DNA of 64,000 bases from Betaproteobacteria bacterium LSUCC0117 (GTDB lineage Bacteria > Pseudomonadota > Gammaproteobacteria > Burkholderiales > Burkholderiaceae_C). The notes beneath the pieces are model-generated. The model was not told where the DNA came from. It saw only the letters and a list, made by a program, of their open reading frames with translations, and did no database searches. Positions 34,516 to 43,040 of this stretch are shown here, piece after piece; the first letter of the stretch is position 1, and the number at the start of each line of letters is the position of its first letter. The stretch lies in assembly GCA_030441535.1 (NCBI GenBank), contig JAUJFZ010000008.1:38413-102412 (forward strand). The letters run 5' to 3'. The position numbers and the translations under genes were made by a program.

Positions 34516-35490
34516 TTACTGGATCGAGTCCGATGATGGCGCCGCGCCATCGACGAACAAACGCGCGGCATCGACCGGATCAAAGCGGTATTGCGCCCCG
34601 CAAAACTCGCAGCCGACCGAGACAGCGCCCTCATCGGCGATGATGCTTTCGACCTCCTCGACGCCGAGGTTGCGCAGCATGCTACTGACGCGTTCATGAG
34701 AGCAACTGCACGCAAAATGAGGCCGGATGACTCCTTCTGTCGGCAAAAACCGAACCAAGGACTCATCCCAGAACAACCGATGCAAGACAGTCTCGATATC
34801 GAGATCAAGTAACTCTTCTTGCTTCAAACTGGCTGCCAGCGTGGAGATGCGGTTGAAATCCTCGCTTTTTCCGATGCCATCCTCATTCGACTCTTGGGTA
34901 GCACTGCCGGCGAGATTGCCCTCACCGGTCACCGGTAGGCGTTGGACCAGTAAACCCGCCACGATAGTCTCATTGGCAGCCAACACCAAACGGGTATCTA
35001 ACTGCTCACTTTGGAGCATATAGTGCGCCAAAATGTCACTAAAAGTGTCGATTGGCTCCCCGCTGTCATCGAAAAGAGGTACCACACCCTGATAGGCCTG
35101 TTGCCCCGGCAGACGGTCTTTGGGGTCCAACGTGATCGCGCAACGCCCTTGGTTGTTCACGTTGACCAATTGCGTGAGGGTGGCATCCGCAGGCACATCG
35201 CCCTGCAAGGTAGCAGTGGCACGCACCGCAAAATCGGGCTGCACCTCGACCACCGCGAGCTTGACGGGGCCATCGCCCTGAACCTGCAAAATAACAGCGC
35301 CGTTGAACTTGATATTGGCCTGCATGAGCAAGGCTGCTGCGGTCATCTCACCCAACAAACGAGTCACAACCGGCGGGTAACCGCCCGACTGCGCACGCGC
35401 CGCTTGCATGGCTGTCCAGGCGTCATCGAGGCGAACCGCTGCCCCACGCACAGGCAAACCATCAAACAAAAATTTCTGCAATTCGGACAC
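34516..35490 (-). CDS. hslO: Redox-regulated chaperone Hsp33
   Basis: Hsp33 holdase of 324 aa, activated by oxidation of a Zn-bound Cys tetrad. The tetrad is CSCS (around residues 260-263) and CEFC near residue 295, both intact. The N-terminal core shows RGAAVRLDDAW and LLGEMTAAALLMQANIKF. The start codon is GTG at 35490 with an AGG about nine bases upstream. Separated from the carbonic anhydrase-like gene by a minus-strand terminator. Confidence 0.95.
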   Translation of the reverse strand: MSELQKFLFDGLPVRGAAVRLDDAWTAMQAARAQSGGYPPVVTRLLGEMTAAALLMQANIKFNGAVILQVQGDGPVKLAVVEVQPDFAVRATATLQGDVPADATLTQLVNVNNQGRCAITLDPKDRLPGQQAYQGVVPLFDDSGEPIDTFSDILAHYMLQSEQLDTRLVLAANETIVAGLLVQRLPVTGEGNLAGSATQESNEDGIGKSEDFNRISTLAASLKQEELLDLDIETVLHRLFWDESLVRFLPTEGVIRPHFACSCSHERVSSMLRNLGVEEVESIIADEGAVSVGCEFCGAQYRFDPVDAARLFVDGAAPSSDSIQ

Positions 35491-35513
35491 GTGACCTAGC
35501 CTTCAATATCAAG

Positions 35514-35535
35514 AAAAAAGCCCCGACACGGGGCT
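35514..35535 (-). terminator. Rho-independent terminator after gamma carbonic anhydrase gene
   Basis: Perfect stem AGCCCCG / CGGGGCT with a three-base loop; read on the minus strand it is followed by a run of T (complement of AAAAAA at 35514-35519). It lies 18 bases past the carbonic anhydrase-family stop and upstream of hslO, making hslO a separate unit. Confidence 0.88.
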
Positions 35536-35552
35536 GCAAAATGGGTGACTCG

Positions 35553-36101
35553 TTATTTTCTCACGTCCGGGAATGCCCCGTCGAGGCGCGTCAAATTATT
35601 GCTGTGGCGTTTCGCATTTTCAACGTAACTGGCGGCACTGCGGGCCAGCCCAGCCATTTGCTCGGGCGTGAGGGTTTTAACCGCTTTCGCTGGCGTCCCC
35701 ATGATCATGCTGCCGTCAGGGAACGACTTCCCTTCTGTCACCAACGACCCGGCGCCAACGATGCAGTTACGACCAATCACCGCGTCATTCAGTACGACGG
35801 CACCAATCCCGATCAGCGAGCCGTCACCAATCGTGCAGCCGTGCAGCGTGACCATGTGACCGACAGTTACATTGGCACCAATCGTCAGCGGCTTGCCAAT
35901 GTCAGCATGCAACACGCTGCCGTCTTGAACGTTGCTGTTTTCACCCACTGTAATGGTCGCGGTGTCGCCGCGCAACACCGCGTTGTACCAAACACTGGCG
36001 TGCGGCGCGAGCACAACATCCCCCATCACCTGGGCACTCTCCGCGACCCACGCTGTATCGGCGATTTGGGGCGATTTGTCTTCTAGTTTGTAAATGGCCA
36101 T
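35553..36101 (-). CDS. Gamma carbonic anhydrase family protein (YrdA-like)
   Basis: Left-handed beta-helix hexapeptide-repeat protein of 182 aa. Zn-ligand His residues appear in VLHADIG and in VGHMVTLHGC, the YrdA/PaaY arrangement. The repeat run extends from about residue 12 to 130, followed by a C-terminal helix. YrdA homologues have low or no measured carbonic anhydrase activity, so activity is uncertain. Divergent from the DUF455 gene with 89 bases between. Confidence 0.93.
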   Translation of the reverse strand: MAIYKLEDKSPQIADTAWVAESAQVMGDVVLAPHASVWYNAVLRGDTATITVGENSNVQDGSVLHADIGKPLTIGANVTVGHMVTLHGCTIGDGSLIGIGAVVLNDAVIGRNCIVGAGSLVTEGKSFPDGSMIMGTPAKAVKTLTPEQMAGLARSAASYVENAKRHSNNLTRLDGAFPDVRK

Positions 36102-36190
36102 GTCTTCAAAACCTTTCTTGGGCGCGCACGTTCACATCAACGCCATATTGCCACAACCATTCGGTCCCCCCCACCCCCTACAATTCCGAC

Positions 36191-37042
36191 ATGAATCCCC
36201 GCGAACACGCCTTGAAGGTTTTGGTACTGCCTAACCCCAGTGATAAGGTTGCAGCCATGGCAGAACTGTGGGATGCGGCGCAATCGCATGCTTGGATCGG
36301 TAGTGACCACTCACAACGCATCCAGCTGAGTCACCCCCAAGAAACCCAAGCGGTGCCCGGTCGTCCTTTACAGCCGCAGTTGGTGCCGCCAAACGACGTA
36401 CCGACCCGCTCACCCTTCACAACAGAGGGCCGAGCCGCGTTAATCCATGCGATTTGTCACATCGAGTTCAATGCCATCAATCTCGCGCTGGACGCGGTCT
36501 GGCGATTTCCCGATATGCCCACCGCGTATTACATGGATTGGTTGCGGGTCGCCTATGAGGAGTCGACACACTTCGCCATGCTGCGTACGCATCTCAATGA
36601 CATGCCACACCCGCAAGGTGGCTCATGGGATTACGGCGACTTCACCGCCCATGACGGCTTATGGGCCATGTGCGAGAAAACGGCCGAGGACATCACGGCA
36701 CGGATGGCCTTAGTCCCGAGAACGCTTGAAGCTCGGGGTCTCGATGCCACCCCCATCATCCAGAAAAAACTCGCACGCATTGACACACCCGACGCGCACG
36801 CGGCCATTGCGATTCTGGACGTCATTCTTCGAGATGAGATTGGTCATGTCGCCATTGGCAACCACTGGTACGGGGTGTTGTGCCAAACCCAGTCATTCGA
36901 TCCCGTTGAACACTACAAGGTCTTGGTCGCGCGTCACGATGCGCCACAACTAAAACCACCGTTCAATGAAGCAGCTCGTAAACAAGCAGGCTTCAGCGAC
37001 GCCGAATTGACCTATTTGCTGGGACTACCCCCGCGCGGGTGA
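36191..37042 (+). CDS. DUF455 ferritin-like domain protein
   Basis: Protein of 283 aa with a four-helix ferritin-like fold. Candidate di-iron ligands are in ICHIEFNAINLALDAVWRF, YEESTHFAML and DVILRDEIGHVAIGNHWY, the E-x2-H pattern of the family. Weak similarity to tRNA-modifying di-iron monooxygenases (MiaE) has been noted for the family, but no reaction is assigned. The last 31 bases overlap the 3' end of xerD on the other strand. Confidence 0.9.
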   Translation: MNPREHALKVLVLPNPSDKVAAMAELWDAAQSHAWIGSDHSQRIQLSHPQETQAVPGRPLQPQLVPPNDVPTRSPFTTEGRAALIHAICHIEFNAINLALDAVWRFPDMPTAYYMDWLRVAYEESTHFAMLRTHLNDMPHPQGGSWDYGDFTAHDGLWAMCEKTAEDITARMALVPRTLEARGLDATPIIQKKLARIDTPDAHAAIAILDVILRDEIGHVAIGNHWYGVLCQTQSFDPVEHYKVLVARHDAPQLKPPFNEAARKQAGFSDAELTYLLGLPPRG

Positions 37043-37941
37043 TGTTGTGCATGCAAAACCCGCAGACGCTCACGCGCGACATGGGTGTAAATGGTGGTTG
37101 TCGAAATGTCGGCATGCCCCAGTAACAATTGAACAGCTCGCAAGTCCGCACCGTGGTTCAACAAATGCGTCGCAAACGCATGACGCAAGGTGTGCGGCGA
37201 CAGAGCGACTGCGATGCCAGCCACTTGCGCTGATTTTTTAACGATGTTCCAGAACATCACCCGACTCATGGCCGCACCGCGTGCGGTTACAAACAAGTCC
37301 TCAGTTTGTTGGCCTTTCAGTATCTGTGGTCTCGCCTCATTCATGTAACGTGCCAACCAGTGGTGCGCGGCCTGACCAAACGGCACCAAACGCTCTTTAT
37401 TGCCTTTGCCCGTCACCCGCAAAACCTGCTCGGAAAGATTGACTTGGTAAATCCGCAGGCCCACCAGTTCAGACACCCGCAAACCACTGGCATACATGAG
37501 CTCAAGCATGGTACGGTCACGCAAGCCGAGGGCTTGATTCAAATCCGGCGCGGCTAATAACGCATCAACCTGCGTCTCGGTGATCGCCTTGGGGAGACGC
37601 GACGGTGTGCGCGCGGGGTTAATTGAAAGTGTGGGATCAGCCTGGATGAGCCGTTCGCGTAACGCCCAACGGTAGTAACGCTTGAAAACGGTCAGGCGCC
37701 GATTCGCCGAACTGGCCTTGCTGCTGGCGTGCCTTTGGGCCATGTAATCGGTCAGGTGGTAGGTCTGACAGGCGGTCAGTGCGGACCCTTGCGCCGCCAG
37801 CCACACCCCAAACGCCATCAGGTCGCTTCGATAGCTCTGCAGGGTGTTTTTTGCCAGTCCATTCTCCAACCACATCGCATCGATGAAGGCATCGACATCT
37901 AACGTCAGAGCATCGCGGGCAGAGGGTTGATTTTGGCGCAT
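37012..37941 (-). CDS. xerD: Site-specific tyrosine recombinase XerD
   Basis: Chromosome dimer resolution recombinase, 309 aa from this start. The N-terminal SAM-like DNA-binding domain reads FIDAMWLENGLAKNTLQSYRSDL; the catalytic residues are Arg in ASGLRVSELVGL, Lys in TGKGNKERLVP, His/Arg in LSPHTLRHAFATH, His in LLGHADIS and Tyr in TTTIYTHVA. Length and sequence fit XerD, not a phage integrase, and no att-like repeats flank it. Starts at 37953 and 37965 are also possible; 37941 matches the usual family start best. Confidence 0.93.
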   Translation of the reverse strand: MRQNQPSARDALTLDVDAFIDAMWLENGLAKNTLQSYRSDLMAFGVWLAAQGSALTACQTYHLTDYMAQRHASSKASSANRRLTVFKRYYRWALRERLIQADPTLSINPARTPSRLPKAITETQVDALLAAPDLNQALGLRDRTMLELMYASGLRVSELVGLRIYQVNLSEQVLRVTGKGNKERLVPFGQAAHHWLARYMNEARPQILKGQQTEDLFVTARGAAMSRVMFWNIVKKSAQVAGIAVALSPHTLRHAFATHLLNHGADLRAVQLLLGHADISTTTIYTHVARERLRVLHAQHHPRGGSPSK

Positions 37942-37996
37942 GGCACGAACCATAACAAACATCAATCAGCCTGCAAAGCGGCTAAACTTAACGGCT

Positions 37997-38911
37997 GTGA
38001 ATTACCTCCAACTCATCCTGCCAGACTTCTCTCTCATTATTTGCGGGTATCTGATTTGTCGCTACACCAAGTTGGATCGAACCGTTTGGAGACAGGTGGA
38101 TTCGCTGGTCTACTTCTTTTTGTTTCCCGTTCTGCTGTTTCAAAGCATCACGCGTTACCCCCTGGCATTGGATGCGGCATCCCAATTCATGATGGCCGGT
38201 GTGTCCTTGGCGATCTGCGGGATCGCATTGGCCTACAGCGTGCCCTATTGGCCTTTCGTCAAGAAATACATCGATCCCCGCGACCATGCTGGTAGCGCGC
38301 AGATCGGGTTTCGCTTCAATTCATTTATCGCATTGGCGGTATCGCAAAAGTTGCTGGGTGATAACGGCCTCGCCTACATGGCGATTTTGATTGGGGTATC
38401 GGTCCCGATATTCAATATCGCCGCCGTCTGGCCGATGGCCAAACACGGCCAACAACATTTTGGCCGTGAGCTGATCCGCAATCCCCTCATTTGGGGCACA
38501 ACCGCTGGCCTGCTGGCGAACATCGCCGGATTCACGGTACCCGACTGGATGGCGCCCAGCGTCACACGCGTGGGACAAGCAGGTTTGGTACTCGGACTAA
38601 TGGCCGCGGGAGCCGGCATGCAGCTGTCTGCCCTGCCCCGCGCCAAAGTATTGGCGGCCTCCATGCTTTCGGTACGACACTTCGCCATGCCCGTTGTTGC
38701 ATTCATCATGGCAAAAATGTGGGGGCTGGACAGCGCACAAACGACCACCCTGCTGCTGTTCTCCGCGCTGCCCACTGCATCCACGTGCTACGTGTTAGCC
38801 GCACGCATGGGCTACAACGGCCCCTATGTGTCGAGCTTGGTAACCGCTTCCACCGCGATGGCCGTCCTTAGCCTGTCATTCGCGCTGTCATTCCTGGCTA
38901 ACGCCATCTAA
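37997..38911 (+). CDS. AEC family transporter
   Basis: Auxin efflux carrier-type membrane protein of 304 aa with about ten helices. The GTG at 37997 gives MNYLQLILPDFSLIICGYLICR, the standard start for this family in Burkholderiales; an ATG at 37940 would add a soluble tail and overlap xerD. Later motifs QIGFRFNSFIALAVSQKLLG and PTASTCYVLAARMGYN are characteristic. Substrate unknown; relatives export or import small carboxylates. Its last 24 bases overlap the lipoprotein gene on the opposite strand. Confidence 0.88.
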   Translation: MNYLQLILPDFSLIICGYLICRYTKLDRTVWRQVDSLVYFFLFPVLLFQSITRYPLALDAASQFMMAGVSLAICGIALAYSVPYWPFVKKYIDPRDHAGSAQIGFRFNSFIALAVSQKLLGDNGLAYMAILIGVSVPIFNIAAVWPMAKHGQQHFGRELIRNPLIWGTTAGLLANIAGFTVPDWMAPSVTRVGQAGLVLGLMAAGAGMQLSALPRAKVLAASMLSVRHFAMPVVAFIMAKMWGLDSAQTTTLLLFSALPTASTCYVLAARMGYNGPYVSSLVTASTAMAVLSLSFALSFLANAI

Positions 38912-39622
38912 CACGATTGCCAAGCGGGCCTGTGCGCGCTGAACCGTCGCCGTATCGCCCGCTGCTTGTGCGATTCGAATTTGGCGAGTCAGCCACGCTG
39001 CCAATGGTCGCCGCCAGCCCTGCTGGGACGCCGTATCTATAGCCAGCGCAATCACACCAGTCTGAGCCGAACTGGCCGCATTTTGCCGGCGCAGCCACAC
39101 GCCTGCCGCAACCAAACGCGACAACGGTTCTTCAATCGCTACCAACACTTTTAACGCCTCAGCCGCATCGGTTGTAACGGCCAGCGCAGCCGCAGCGCGC
39201 TGCGTCTCAGGAAGGCGCGCTTGCGCGATCTCGTCGAGAGAATCCCCTAACAAATAGGCGCGATACGCCTCCAGGTCAAACCGAATAGCAGGCTCAAAGC
39301 TATCGCTGCGGATACCCACATCCTCGGGACGTGGACACGGGGTTGCACCGAGGCTTGACACATCGAGCGCACATTGCAGCAAGTTCAGCTTGTAAACCGC
39401 TTCCGGTCGACCGGTACTGCTGGCAGAAAACTGCGCTTGTTTCATCTGAATCGCCGCTATTTTCACCTGTCCTTGCAAGTACGCACTGACTGGGGCATCC
39501 GAGGCCGATAGGGTCTTTGCTTGCCATGGTGGCGGTGGCTTGGCCGTGCCACACCCCGCCAAAAAACCAACCAATACCAAACCGACAAATAAAGAGGCGT
39601 GGTGACGTCGATGTCGAATCAT
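38888..39622 (-). CDS. Putative lipoprotein of the MCE cluster
   Basis: Protein of 244 aa with a lipobox (VLVGFLAGC) after a basic N-terminus, hence a predicted lipoprotein. The mature part is Ala-rich and mostly helical (for example AAGVWLRRQNAASSAQTG). No conserved domain is recognised; in particular it does not look like the beta-rich PqiC/YmbA auxiliary lipoproteins. The start is 74 bases after the MCE gene stop, same strand, so it may belong to that cluster. A 24-base overlap with the AEC transporter gene exists at its 3' end. Confidence 0.75.
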   Translation of the reverse strand: MIRHRRHHASLFVGLVLVGFLAGCGTAKPPPPWQAKTLSASDAPVSAYLQGQVKIAAIQMKQAQFSASSTGRPEAVYKLNLLQCALDVSSLGATPCPRPEDVGIRSDSFEPAIRFDLEAYRAYLLGDSLDEIAQARLPETQRAAAALAVTTDAAEALKVLVAIEEPLSRLVAAGVWLRRQNAASSAQTGVIALAIDTASQQGWRRPLAAWLTRQIRIAQAAGDTATVQRAQARLAIVLDGVSQE

Positions 39623-39696
39623 GGCAATTGAACCTCAGCAGAAGACCCGGCAAAAGGCCATTTGGTTTGCAGACTGACCAGCAGCGTGTTGACCTG

Positions 39697-40635
39697 TTAC
39701 AGGCTTTGCTCAACCTCATTGCGGAGCGTGACCAAATCGACGGTTGCCGCTTTGGTCGACGTGGTCACCACCTGCACATCAGCCAAGATACCATCGACCC
39801 GCTTCAGACTCTCTTGTACGCCGCCAACAGTCGCCGTGACTTGTTTGATCAAGGCGGCGACCTCGGGCACCAGGGCGTTCACCTTAGGTACGACAGCGCG
39901 TACCTCGGGCACCAACGCATTGACTTGCGGCATAAACGCATTGACCTGCGGCATCAACCCTGATTTGCCAAACACCTGCGCATCGGAGTTTGCTGTGACC
40001 TGATCCAGGCGTTTAAGTAATTGATCGCTGCGGTCCAGTAACTGGATGACCCGTTGCCGATCTGCCGGATTCCCCATCACCAACTCCAACGCACCACCAC
40101 CGCCTTGCAAGGTTTCGGTCACACTGTTGAGACTCTCCAACAATTCTTTTGCCGCGGACGCGATGAAGGGGATCTGCGAACCCGCGTCACCGCTTAACAA
40201 GTCGCGTTGCTCCCCGTCAGGTAGCGGCGGGTCTTCCAAGAGGCCGGAGTAGGCCTTGATTTTCGTACCGCCAACCAGCCCCCGCTCTAAGGTGAACACA
40301 CTCGAAACGCGCAATCATTTGGCATCGCGCTCTGGCACCTCCACGACCAGGTGAGCGTAGCCGTCATCGCCCAGGCTAATGCGCGTGATCCGCCCAATCG
40401 AGAAGCCCGCAAAGGTAAGCGGCATGCCCACATCAACGCCGCCTGCATCTTCTGTGCGTAACACCACGGTTTGATGGCGTTCAAAAACGCCGCGGGCGTA
40501 CAAGATGTAGACCGAGGTGCCCACGATTGTGAGAACCAAAATGACCAATAGCGTAATCGCCTTCCAGCGCAGCGCCGGCGACTCATCAGGCACCGCCGTC
40601 GCAGGCACAGCAGCAGTTTGGGGTGGGTTATTCAT
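39697..40635 (-). pseudogene. MCE (MlaD-like) protein gene interrupted by an in-frame TGA
   Basis: One continuous frame codes for an MCE protein: N-terminal membrane helix (residues 24-47), MCE domain (TVVLRTEDAGGVDVGMPLTFAGFSIGRI), and a helical C-terminal part with repeats. At codon 107 (40315-40317) the frame has TGA between EVPERDAK and LRVSSVFTLERGLVGG. MCE proteins have a Trp-Leu-Arg type sequence there, so the TGA very probably replaces a TGG. Without readthrough the product is a 106-aa fragment lacking the end of the MCE domain. Everything after the stop is conserved in frame. Total length of 312 codons would be normal. It may be a recent nonsense mutation, a sequencing error or a readthrough site. 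Confidence 0.8.
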
Positions 40636-40660
40636 AACGCGTAAAAGCTAACCGTGCAAA

Positions 40661-41404
40661 TTAATAGTAGTTACCCACGAGGGACAATAACTCGATGAGT
40701 AGCAAGACGCCAAACAGGCGGGCAAAACGCCGGCTGGCGGACAACTCCGGGATGTGACGTCGCGCGCTTACCAAAGGCACCACGGCAACAGCACCCGCAA
40801 AGAGCAGGGTTTTCAATACCAGCACCAATGCCACGGTCGGGGTAAAAATAGCGCCAATCAAGGCGGTAAATGCAGGGCCACCCCAAGGAGACAAACCAAA
40901 CACCGACAGGTAGGCGATCCCACTCACCAAGATCGCGCTGGTAACGGCCAAAAAGCAGACCGCAAAACCCGCACCAACCGCCGTCGTAGCCGCACCAATC
41001 GGCGTGCGTGCGCTGGCTTGTCGGACCATGGCAAATCGCAACGCGACATACGTTGCAGCCAACAGGGGGATGACCTCTAACACCAGCGTGCGGATCAGCA
41101 AATTGAGTGCGAACTGCGACAACCCATAGTCGGCCGCTGCCGCTAGGACGATGCGAATGATCACGACCGATAGCAAGCCCGTAAGCACGCTGTAGCCAGC
41201 AACCAAAGGCCAAGTGGCTTGATAAATCTGCTCGCGCACCCGCGCGCCGTTGGCACCCACATAGAGCCCTAGCGACAGGCAACGCGCGCACAATTCAGCC
41301 CCATGCCACCACAGCCGCAGAGAGCCCACCACCCACCGCTTAGTGGCCGTGTTTGCATGATCGATCGCACGCAGCAACAGATGATCGGAATGGGTTGATT
41401 TCAC
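40661..41404 (-). CDS. MlaE-like ABC transporter permease
   Basis: Membrane protein of about 247 aa of the MlaE/YrbE family, permease of MCE phospholipid transport systems. After an N-terminal soluble helix it has five or so hydrophobic segments, with the family segment NLLIRTLVLEVIPLLAATYVALRFAMV replacing the canonical RTLVLELGPVLTALLVAGR. The proposed start is GTG at 41404, five bases after the queG stop; a GTG at 41440 inside queG is possible. The MCE protein gene follows after 25 bases. No MlaF-type ATPase gene is adjacent. Confidence 0.82.
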   Translation of the reverse strand: MKSTHSDHLLLRAIDHANTATKRWVVGSLRLWWHGAELCARCLSLGLYVGANGARVREQIYQATWPLVAGYSVLTGLLSVVIIRIVLAAAADYGLSQFALNLLIRTLVLEVIPLLAATYVALRFAMVRQASARTPIGAATTAVGAGFAVCFLAVTSAILVSGIAYLSVFGLSPWGGPAFTALIGAIFTPTVALVLVLKTLLFAGAVAVVPLVSARRHIPELSASRRFARLFGVLLLIELLSLVGNYY

Positions 41405-41409
41405 AACCG

Positions 41410-42501
41410 TTATTGTGTCGGCTTTTGCGCCAAGGCCCACTCCACATGTTGAGAAACAATCGCATCTTTGTGACCAATTTGTGTCGTCAAGGCGGCTTTA
41501 AAGGCCTCACGCTGTGCCATTGATAAACCGCCGCTGGCGAGGGCGTTCCCCATGGCAATGGCGACATTGCGTTGCCAACGGGTAAAGCCGATTCGGCGGA
41601 TGGCACTCCCCGCTGTTTGACTCAAAAAGGTCGGCTCATCCCAAGCGGCAATCGCCAGGAGATCTGGCTCACCCCATCCATCGCGCGGCGCAAAGTCATC
41701 AACCGTTGTCTTTTGGGCGTATTTGTTCCAAGGACAGACGAGTTGACAGTCATCGCAACCATAAATTCGATTCCCAATCGCGTGACGCATCGGCTCGGGT
41801 ATCACGCCATCATGTTCAATGGTGAGGTATGAGATGCAGCGCCGCGCATCCAACCGATAAGGTGCCACGATCGCTTGGGTAGGACACACATCCAAACAAG
41901 CGGTGCATTCGCCGCAATGAGACGTCACGGGTGGCGTGAGCGGCAAAGCCATGTCGACATAGATCTCACCCAAAAAGAAAAATGACCCGCTTGATCGGTT
42001 CAGCACCAACGTGTGCTTGCCGCGCCAGCCCTGCCCGCTCTTCACCGCCAGCGCCGCCTCTAGCACCGGCGCCGAATCGGTGAATACGCGAAATCCCAAA
42101 GGCGATACCGTTTCTGCCAAGCGCTCCGCCAACGTCTGTAGCCGTTTACGCATCACCTTGTGGTAGTCCCGCCCCCGTGCGTAGACCGACACATAGGCAT
42201 GGTCCGCGCGCGACAACGTGGCCCATGCGGCATCGCGCCACTGATCGTCATCGGTGGGCACGTAGTCCATGCGTGCTGTGATGACACGGACCGTACCGGG
42301 CACCAACGCTTGTGGCCGCGCACGGCGCAGACCATGACGCGCCATGTAGGTCATGTCGCCATGAAAGCCCGCCTCCAGCCAAGCCAGCAAGCCAGGCTCA
42401 CAGGCCTGCAAATCCACATCAGCCACACCAATCTGCGAAAATCCCAATGAATGACCCCATTCATTTAATTTCTTGATTAAGTCCGGGTAGTGATTGTCCA
42501 T
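41410..42501 (-). CDS. queG: Epoxyqueuosine reductase QueG
   Basis: Cobalamin- and Fe-S-dependent reductase of 363 aa performing the last step of queuosine synthesis in tRNA. The ferredoxin motifs CGECTACLDVCPTQAI and CDDCQLVCPWNKYA bind two 4Fe-4S clusters, and DSAPVLEAALAVKSGQGWRGKHT is the family cobalamin-domain signature. The start at 42501 (MDNHYPD) avoids overlap with tsaE, which diverges from it; a start at 42531 or further upstream is less likely. C-terminal HEAT-like helices (QRNVAIAMGNALASGG) are typical. Confidence 0.95.
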   Translation of the reverse strand: MDNHYPDLIKKLNEWGHSLGFSQIGVADVDLQACEPGLLAWLEAGFHGDMTYMARHGLRRARPQALVPGTVRVITARMDYVPTDDDQWRDAAWATLSRADHAYVSVYARGRDYHKVMRKRLQTLAERLAETVSPLGFRVFTDSAPVLEAALAVKSGQGWRGKHTLVLNRSSGSFFFLGEIYVDMALPLTPPVTSHCGECTACLDVCPTQAIVAPYRLDARRCISYLTIEHDGVIPEPMRHAIGNRIYGCDDCQLVCPWNKYAQKTTVDDFAPRDGWGEPDLLAIAAWDEPTFLSQTAGSAIRRIGFTRWQRNVAIAMGNALASGGLSMAQREAFKAALTTQIGHKDAIVSQHVEWALAQKPTQ

Positions 42502-42542
42502 GCCCAAATTGTAGGCACACCCAACCGCCATAATGCAACGCT

Positions 42543-43040
42543 GTGACACCCATTGAATACACTGCCGTTTGGGCCACTGAGGCCGACACCCAGAAAGCCG
42601 CTCAGCAGTTAGCGGTATGCCCCGCTATTTGCAATGCGCACATCAACTTGCACGGTGATTTAGGGGCAGGCAAAACCACCTTTGTCCGCCATTTACTGGG
42701 CGCCCTGGGTGTGCAAGGCCGTATCAAAAGCCCCACCTACGCAATCATCGAGCCGCATGAAGGTGAATTCGAGGGGGCGCACCTCCACATCTCTCACTTC
42801 GACTTTTACCGGTTCGAGGACCCGCGCGAGTGGGAAGAAGCGGGATTTCGGGACGCCTTCGCCGGCGCAGGGCTCAAGCTGGTCGAATGGCCGCAGCGCG
42901 CCGAGGACTGCCTGCCGACCGCCGATTTGGCATTACATTTAAATTGGCCGGCGGATGGGACGGAATGGCGGCAAGCTACCTGGCAGGCCCTGAGCCCCAC
43001 CGGCGCTCACCTGCTCGAATCGATGGCAATCGCCCGATGA
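42543..43040 (+). CDS. tsaE: tRNA threonylcarbamoyladenosine biosynthesis protein TsaE
   Basis: P-loop ATPase of 165 aa needed with TsaB and TsaD for t6A37 modification of tRNA. The Walker A is GDLGAGKTTF, the KSPTYAIIEPH loop follows, and the Walker B-like HFDFYRFEDP and the conserved GLKLVEWPQRAE are present. The start is GTG at 42543. The end overlaps the amidase gene start as ATGA; the tsaE-amiC order is conserved in many proteobacteria. Confidence 0.95.
   Translation: MTPIEYTAVWATEADTQKAAQQLAVCPAICNAHINLHGDLGAGKTTFVRHLLGALGVQGRIKSPTYAIIEPHEGEFEGAHLHISHFDFYRFEDPREWEEAGFRDAFAGAGLKLVEWPQRAEDCLPTADLALHLNWPADGTEWRQATWQALSPTGAHLLESMAIAR

Noticed and set aside
37012..37941. Phage or integron integrase
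   Set aside because: Sequence, length and context fit the housekeeping XerD; no att sites, cargo genes or repeats flank it.
39697..40314. Independent gene starting at the TTG after the MCE stop
   Set aside because: The TTG has no ribosome binding site and the encoded part begins in the middle of the MCE domain, in frame with the upstream half.
40315..40317. Selenocysteine at the MCE TGA
   Set aside because: The aligned residue in this family is Trp, not Cys/Sec, and the window's formate dehydrogenase uses Cys, giving no sign of Sec use.
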